Part shown: piece by piece, positions 63,981-64,000 of the stretch
Numbering within the stretch: position 1 is the stretch's first letter
How the letters are laid out: every line of letters begins with the position of its first letter
From: Symbiodinium microadriaticum
Taxonomy: Eukaryota > Sar > Dinophyceae > Suessiales > Symbiodiniaceae
Assembly (NCBI GenBank): GCA_001939145.1
Contig: LSRX01000133.1
Span: forward strand, 461,563-525,562
DNA length: 64,000 bases
Reading direction: 5' to 3'
The notes under the pieces: generated by a model
The model's input: only the letters and a program-made list of their open reading frames with translations
Told to the model about the DNA's origin: nothing
Databases searched by the model: none
Made by a program: the position numbers and the translations under genes

Positions 63981-64000
63981 CCTGGACGTGCACCTGTACA

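Overview
The window looks like nuclear DNA of a dinoflagellate, most likely a Symbiodiniaceae/Suessiales-type genome; I cannot name the genus. Four things point there. Telomere-type TTTAGGG/CCCTAAA repeats are scattered through the first 42 kb in both orientations. Two gene copies carry a dynein-stalk-like domain, one of them split by a short inverted-repeat intron with GA-AG ends. The non-LTR reverse transcriptases read like the LINE families I associate with Symbiodiniaceae. Finally, genes are sparse among many simple repeats. No rRNA, tRNA, spliced-leader gene or CRISPR array was recognised, and nothing looks prokaryotic.

Layout. From 1 to about 42.9 kb the sequence is gene-poor, repeat-laden DNA. 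It holds dozens of short telomere-like arrays, several families of 70-155 bp inverted-repeat (MITE-like) elements, microsatellites, a kilobase-long perfect GAGAAA array, minisatellites, one 402-base assembly gap and three single-N joins. The supportable coding islands here are two paralogous exons at 3.1-3.8 and 5.6-6.2 kb (ubiquitin-like plus dynein-stalk-like), a frame-disturbed minus-strand gene at 20.0-20.75 kb, and a frameshifted small secreted or membrane-anchored protein at 37.2-37.8 kb. A few weaker islands are listed at low confidence.

From about 42.9 to 57.0 kb lies one very large non-LTR retrotransposon of about 14 kb. It has a coiled-coil ORF1 followed by a giant ORF2. In order, ORF2 carries a long uncharacterised leader, four diverged copies of an unrecognised module of about 330 residues interleaved with transmembrane segments, RNase H, an APE-type endonuclease, reverse transcriptase and a C-terminal C2H2 zinc-finger region. 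Three lesions break it: a frame switch in ORF1, a 32-bp tandem duplication inside RNase H, and one TGA just after the RT palm. RNase H ahead of the endonuclease, and the repeated membrane-associated modules, are the most unusual content of the window.

From 57 to 64 kb there is a second, 5'-truncated reverse-transcriptase copy abutting a CCCTAAA array and lacking its catalytic metal-binding motif. It is followed by a long acidic, repeat-containing open reading frame of about 1,117 residues with a predicted signal peptide, whose function is unknown.

How the parts relate. The 14-kb element is built as a self-contained retrotransposition unit: ORF1 for RNA binding, and endonuclease, RT and RNase H for target-primed reverse transcription. 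The short inverted-repeat elements carry no protein and would depend on transposases encoded elsewhere. At least one of them appears to have become a spliceable intron.
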